NCBI GenBank assembly: GCA_945788455.1
Contig: CALZMC010000016.1
Span: forward strand, 1-8,688
Length of the DNA stretch: 8,688 nt
Direction of reading: 5' to 3'
DNA from: an uncultured Clostridia bacterium
Lineage (GTDB): Bacteria; Bacillota; Clostridia; Oscillospirales; Acutalibacteraceae
The notes under the pieces are model-generated. The model saw nothing but the letters and a program-made list of their open reading frames with translations. It did not search any database and was not told where the DNA came from. A program made the translations under genes and the position numbers. Positions 5,687 to 8,688 of the stretch are shown piece after piece; the stretch's first letter is position 1, and each line of letters begins with the position of its first letter.

Positions 5687-6667
5687 ATGATTTTTTCTAG
5701 GGACCTTGGAATTGATTTGGGTACATCTAATACAAGAATTTGTGACAGAAAGGGCAGAATTATCATCAATGAGCCCAGCGTTGTTGCCGTTGATGTTAAG
5801 TCAAAAAGAGTTGTTGCAACAGGCAACGAGGCAAAAAATATGATAGGCAGAACACCCGGCTCAATTGTCGCTGTAAGACCTTTGAACTACGGAGTTATCG
5901 CCGACTTTGATATGACCTCAGATATGCTTCGCAGCTTTATTCACTCATCAAGCAAGCGCAGTCTTTTTACAAGAACAAGAGTTGTAATCTCTATTCCTAA
6001 CTATGTAACAGAGGTTGAGCGCAGAGCTGTTGAGGACGCCGTTCGCTCGGCAGGAGCGCAGGACGTTGAGCTTATCGAGGAGTCAATGGCTGCTGCTCTC
6101 GGTGCAGGTCTTCCCGTTTATGACGCAACAGGCTCAATGGTAGTAAATATCGGTGCAGGCACCTGTGACGTTGCTGTTATCAGCCTTGGCGGTATTGCAT
6201 CCTGCCAGAGCATTAAGGTTGGCGGAGATGCCTTTGACCAAGCAATTATTGACTATATGAGAGATGAGCGCGAGCTATTAATCGGCGTTAATACTGCTGA
6301 GGATATTAAGCTAAAGCTCGGCTCTGCAAAGACATACGAGGGCGAGGCCGCTATGGAAATCAAGGGCAGAAACCTGTCAAACGGTCTTCCGAAGAGCATT
6401 GAAATCACATCAAAAGAGGTTCAGGATATTTTAGAGGAGCCTGTTAATGAGATTATCAATACTGTAAAAAGCACATTAGAGGCAACTCTGCCTGAGCTTG
6501 CCGCAGACATTATCGACCGCGGTATTTATCTTACAGGCGGTGGATGTCAGTTAAAGGGACTAAAGGAGCTTATCGCAAGCGAAACAGGTATAACCGTTCA
6601 CGTTCCCGATGACCCTACAAGCTGTGTTGCAGTAGGTACATCTATTAAGCTCAGAAGGGTAATGTAA
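5687..6667 (+). CDS. mreB: Rod shape-determining protein MreB (actin-like), with divergent nucleotide-site motifs
   Basis: MreB is the bacterial actin homologue that forms membrane-bound filaments guiding lateral wall synthesis. Starting at the ATG at 5687 gives 326 residues, normal for the family, beginning MIFSRDLGIDLGTSNT. The reading frame stays open upstream to a TTG at 5582, but that codon and the intervening sequence lie at or before the promoter and are not MreB-like. Motifs are phosphate-1 D10-L-G-T-S-N15, NEPSVVAV (28-35), RPLNYGVIADFD (64-75), E131-E-S-M-A-A-A, phosphate-2 N154-I-G-A-G-T159, and the adenosine motif L282-T-G-G-G286. Most MreB proteins have EEP at 131-133 and DIGGGT in phosphate-2, so Ser133, Asn154 and Ala157 are unusual. 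The ribosome binding site is weak (GTGAGAG at 5672-5678). Mbl or MreBH paralogues are alternatives, but the downstream mreC and mreD favour MreB. Confidence 0.92.
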   Translation: MIFSRDLGIDLGTSNTRICDRKGRIIINEPSVVAVDVKSKRVVATGNEAKNMIGRTPGSIVAVRPLNYGVIADFDMTSDMLRSFIHSSSKRSLFTRTRVVISIPNYVTEVERRAVEDAVRSAGAQDVELIEESMAAALGAGLPVYDATGSMVVNIGAGTCDVAVISLGGIASCQSIKVGGDAFDQAIIDYMRDERELLIGVNTAEDIKLKLGSAKTYEGEAAMEIKGRNLSNGLPKSIEITSKEVQDILEEPVNEIINTVKSTLEATLPELAADIIDRGIYLTGGGCQLKGLKELIASETGITVHVPDDPTSCVAVGTSIKLRRVM

Positions 6668-6669
6668 GA

Positions 6670-7518
6670 ATGAAGCATATTTTTAAAAGCGGTCGTTTCA
6701 AGTTAATAGTCGGTATTATCGTATTGCTTTTAGTCGGTATGCTTATCAGCGCAGTTAACGGACACAGCGAAAGCGCACAGTCGTCTGTTATAGGCACCGT
6801 TTTTGCGCCTGTTCATTGGGTTGCAGACAAGACTGCCGACACTATCAGCAGGATTACAAAAAATGCAAAGGGCGATGCCGAATACGAAAAGAAGATTGAC
6901 GAGCTTCAAAAGGAGTTGGGCGAGGCTCAAAATCAGCTTGCAGACTACGAAAACCTAAAAACACAAAACGAGCTGTACAAGCAGGCTCTTGATATTAAGG
7001 ACGATAACGATAACATTCACTTTGTAAACGCATCTGTTATCGCCCGTGACAGCGCAGACCCGTATTGCTCCTTTACAATCAGCAGGGGTACTGCAAACGG
7101 TATCAGCGAGGGATGTGCCGTACTGTACGGAAAATATCTTGTAGGTGTTGTAAAAAAAGCATATCCTACCTATTCGGTTATCGAAACGATTATTAATCCC
7201 TCATGCAGTGTTTCTGCATACGACATCAACTCGAAGGAATTGAGCTATGCAACGGGCGACAGCACTCTTGCAAGGCAGGGATACTGCAAATTTGAAAATC
7301 TTGACAGCAACACTAATGTTACATACGGCTCAATTATTGCGACTGCAGGTGTCGGTTCAATTATTCCAAAGGGTATTGTTATCGGCACAATCAGAGATGT
7401 TCGCGATGAAGAAACCAATATTGCAACCTACGGCGTTATCGAGCCCGGAACAGACATTAAGAGCATTGACCAATGCCTTGTTTTAGTCGTTGACTCTGCT
7501 GAAAGCGAGGCAGAATAA
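6670..7518 (+). CDS. mreC: Rod shape-determining protein MreC
   Basis: MreC is a bitopic membrane protein that links MreB filaments and MreD to the PBP2-RodA wall-synthesis complex outside the membrane. The 282-residue protein has a short cytosolic N-terminus, one membrane helix (about residues 11-29), a periplasm-side coiled coil (about 68-107, rich in E, K, L and Q) and a beta-rich C-terminal domain. That domain contains the family-typical pattern VIARDSADPYCSFTISRG (123-140), GCAVLYGKYLVGVV (148-161) and the GSIIPKGIVIGTI segment (about 234-246). The length is usual for Firmicutes MreC. The start lies 2 nt after the mreB stop, with AGAAGGG (6653-6659) as ribosome binding site inside the end of mreB. 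It overlaps mreD by one base. Confidence 0.94.
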   Translation: MKHIFKSGRFKLIVGIIVLLLVGMLISAVNGHSESAQSSVIGTVFAPVHWVADKTADTISRITKNAKGDAEYEKKIDELQKELGEAQNQLADYENLKTQNELYKQALDIKDDNDNIHFVNASVIARDSADPYCSFTISRGTANGISEGCAVLYGKYLVGVVKKAYPTYSVIETIINPSCSVSAYDINSKELSYATGDSTLARQGYCKFENLDSNTNVTYGSIIATAGVGSIIPKGIVIGTIRDVRDEETNIATYGVIEPGTDIKSIDQCLVLVVDSAESEAE

Positions 7519-8030
7519 TGACCGACACAAGAAATAAGCAAGTGAAAAAATATGTCATATACTGTCTTTTTATTTTGATTGCAGAGCTACTTCAAAATGT
7601 TAGCGGAATAATGCCCGAAATCTTTGGCGCAAGATGCTTTTTGATTATCCCGACAGTAATGATACTGACATCGGGCGAGGGCGAGCTGTCGGCAAGCCTT
7701 TTAGGCCTGTTTGCAGGTGCACTATGGGATATAAGCTCTGCGACACATATGGGATTTAACTGCATATTTTTCGCGCTGACCTGCTTTATTGCATCAGCGC
7801 TTGTTAATAACATTATCAGAAACACATTTATCACAAATATAATAATTTGTTCATCAGTCGCAGTGCTGTATTCCTTAGTCTATTGGTTGTGCTTTATAGT
7901 CATTAAGGGTACGGGAGGCGAGGCTTATACTCTGTTTGCCTTTTATCTGCCAAGCGTCATTTATACTGTTGCTGCTTCGGCAATAGCATACTTTATATTC
8001 AAACCGATAAAAGCAAGACTAAAGGTATAA
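7518..8030 (+). CDS. mreD: Rod shape-determining protein MreD
   Basis: MreD is a small polytopic membrane protein of the elongation complex, needed with MreC for activity of the lateral-wall synthesis machine. The 170-residue length is normal. About five hydrophobic segments are visible: roughly residues 12-31, 40-50, 58-73, 80-96, 106-128 and a last one at 140-162, some of which may be half-helices. The GLFAGALWDIS segment (63-73) after a Gly/Glu-rich turn is the most recognisable family stretch. Sequence conservation in MreD is low, so the call rests on that motif, topology and position directly after mreC. The stop of mreC and the start of mreD share a base (TAATG), and GAGG at 7507-7510 gives a ribosome binding site 7 nt upstream. 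Confidence 0.9.
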   Translation: MTDTRNKQVKKYVIYCLFILIAELLQNVSGIMPEIFGARCFLIIPTVMILTSGEGELSASLLGLFAGALWDISSATHMGFNCIFFALTCFIASALVNNIIRNTFITNIIICSSVAVLYSLVYWLCFIVIKGTGGEAYTLFAFYLPSVIYTVAASAIAYFIFKPIKARLKV

Positions 8031-8074
8031 AAAGCTAAGCCAGTATTAATAATTCAAAAGGAGGTCAATTCAAT

Positions 8075-8688
8075 ATGAAAAGCAGATACAAAAGTGCCAG
8101 AAGTATTATCGCTATGATAATTGTTTTTGCAATTTCACTTGGATTTGCTTATGACCTCTTTACAATTCAGGTTCGCGACCACGATTACTATATGTCAAAG
8201 AATAGTGCCGTAAATACATACACTATTCCTATCGAGGCGGCTCGTGGCGAAATCGTTGACAGAAACGGAAACACACTCGTGACCAACAGGCAGGGAAACT
8301 CGATTATCCTAAACGCCGTGTATTTTCCGTCTGCAAGCGAGAACGAGGAAAGAAACCGAATTATATATAATCTCATAAAGCTTTTTGAGTCTCAAAAGGA
8401 GGAGTACGCACAAAATCTTCCCCTAAAGCTCGATAAGTCGGGCAAGGTTAGATTTAACGGCGAGGAGAAGGATATTGTCACAATGAAAAGTGCCGATATG
8501 CTGAATCTTCAGCCGTATGCTACTGCGCAAAACTGCTTTGACGCTGCCGTTGAAAAATACGGTATTGAGGGTTACAGCAAGGAAATGACACTCAAAATCG
8601 CAAACATTAGATACGAGCTTACAAGACTTTTGTTTTCTTATGAAAATCCTGTAACAATCGCTGATGATGTCAGCGACAAAACAGTTGC
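8075..8688 (+). CDS. mrdA: Class B penicillin-binding protein, PBP2-like, N-terminal part only (runs off the window)
   Basis: The frame opens at ATG 8075 and stays open for 204 codons to the window edge, so the gene is incomplete at its 3' end. A strong AAAAGGAGGT (8056-8065) precedes the ATG by 9 nt. The visible protein has a basic N-terminus (MKSRYKSAR), one membrane helix (about residues 11-29) and the start of the PBP dimerisation domain, marked by R57-G-E-I-V-D-R-N-G65 followed by TLVTN. This matches class B PBPs, which crosslink peptidoglycan with a partner SEDS glycosyltransferase such as RodA. The transpeptidase SxxK, SxN and KTG motifs would lie beyond the window. Its place 44 nt after mreD points to the elongation-specific PBP2 (mrdA/pbpA), although a SpoVD- or PBP3-type protein cannot be excluded on this fragment. 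Confidence 0.85.
   Translation, partial: MKSRYKSARSIIAMIIVFAISLGFAYDLFTIQVRDHDYYMSKNSAVNTYTIPIEAARGEIVDRNGNTLVTNRQGNSIILNAVYFPSASENEERNRIIYNLIKLFESQKEEYAQNLPLKLDKSGKVRFNGEEKDIVTMKSADMLNLQPYATAQNCFDAAVEKYGIEGYSKEMTLKIANIRYELTRLLFSYENPVTIADDVSDKTV

Noticed and set aside
1..8688. A new mobile, defence or biosynthetic system in this window
   Set aside because: All genes match known families with housekeeping or envelope roles, and I found no transposase, integrase, direct repeats, CRISPR-like spacing or compositional break.

Overview
The window looks like a chromosomal housekeeping region of a low-to-mid GC, Gram-positive bacterium, most likely one of the Clostridia (Firmicutes). Pointers are the strong AGGAGG-type ribosome binding sites, promoter-like TTGnnn-17-TATAAT boxes, a mreB-mreC-mreD-class B PBP cluster, and a PdaA-type delta-lactam deacetylase, an enzyme usually found in spore formers. 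I cannot assign a family or genus from sequence alone.

Layout. Positions about 1-3390 are a tightly packed minus-strand operon, read right to left: a zinc-finger/DUF2628 membrane protein, galU (UTP-glucose-1-phosphate uridylyltransferase), a CPBP-family membrane protease homologue, and tadA (tRNA adenosine deaminase). Gaps are 29 bp or less, galU and the CPBP gene overlap by one base, and an intrinsic terminator overlaps the tadA stop codon. A 158-bp AT-rich divergent intergenic region (3391-3548) carries candidate promoters for both directions. The plus strand then carries prfB (release factor 2), a lipoprotein polysaccharide deacetylase of the PdaA type, mreB, mreC, mreD and the 5' part of a class B penicillin-binding protein that runs off the window end.

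Functional themes. The right half is cell-envelope oriented: MreB filaments, MreC and MreD and a PBP2-like transpeptidase form the lateral-wall elongation machinery, and the deacetylase acts on peptidoglycan or a related glycan. GalU supplies UDP-glucose for surface glycans. tadA and prfB belong to translation. A well-shaped promoter just ahead of mreB separates the elongation cluster from the deacetylase and fixes the mreB start.

I found no mobile element, CRISPR array, tRNA, rRNA, toxin-antitoxin pair or defence system, and no stretch over 300 bp without a gene. I do not see a new multi-gene system. The points most worth a second look are local: a prfB that has lost its programmed frameshift but keeps the internal Shine-Dalgarno-like element and the CTT codon; a terminator-like hairpin whose 3' arm contains the ribosome binding site of the deacetylase gene; and an MreB with substitutions in normally near-invariant nucleotide-binding motifs.
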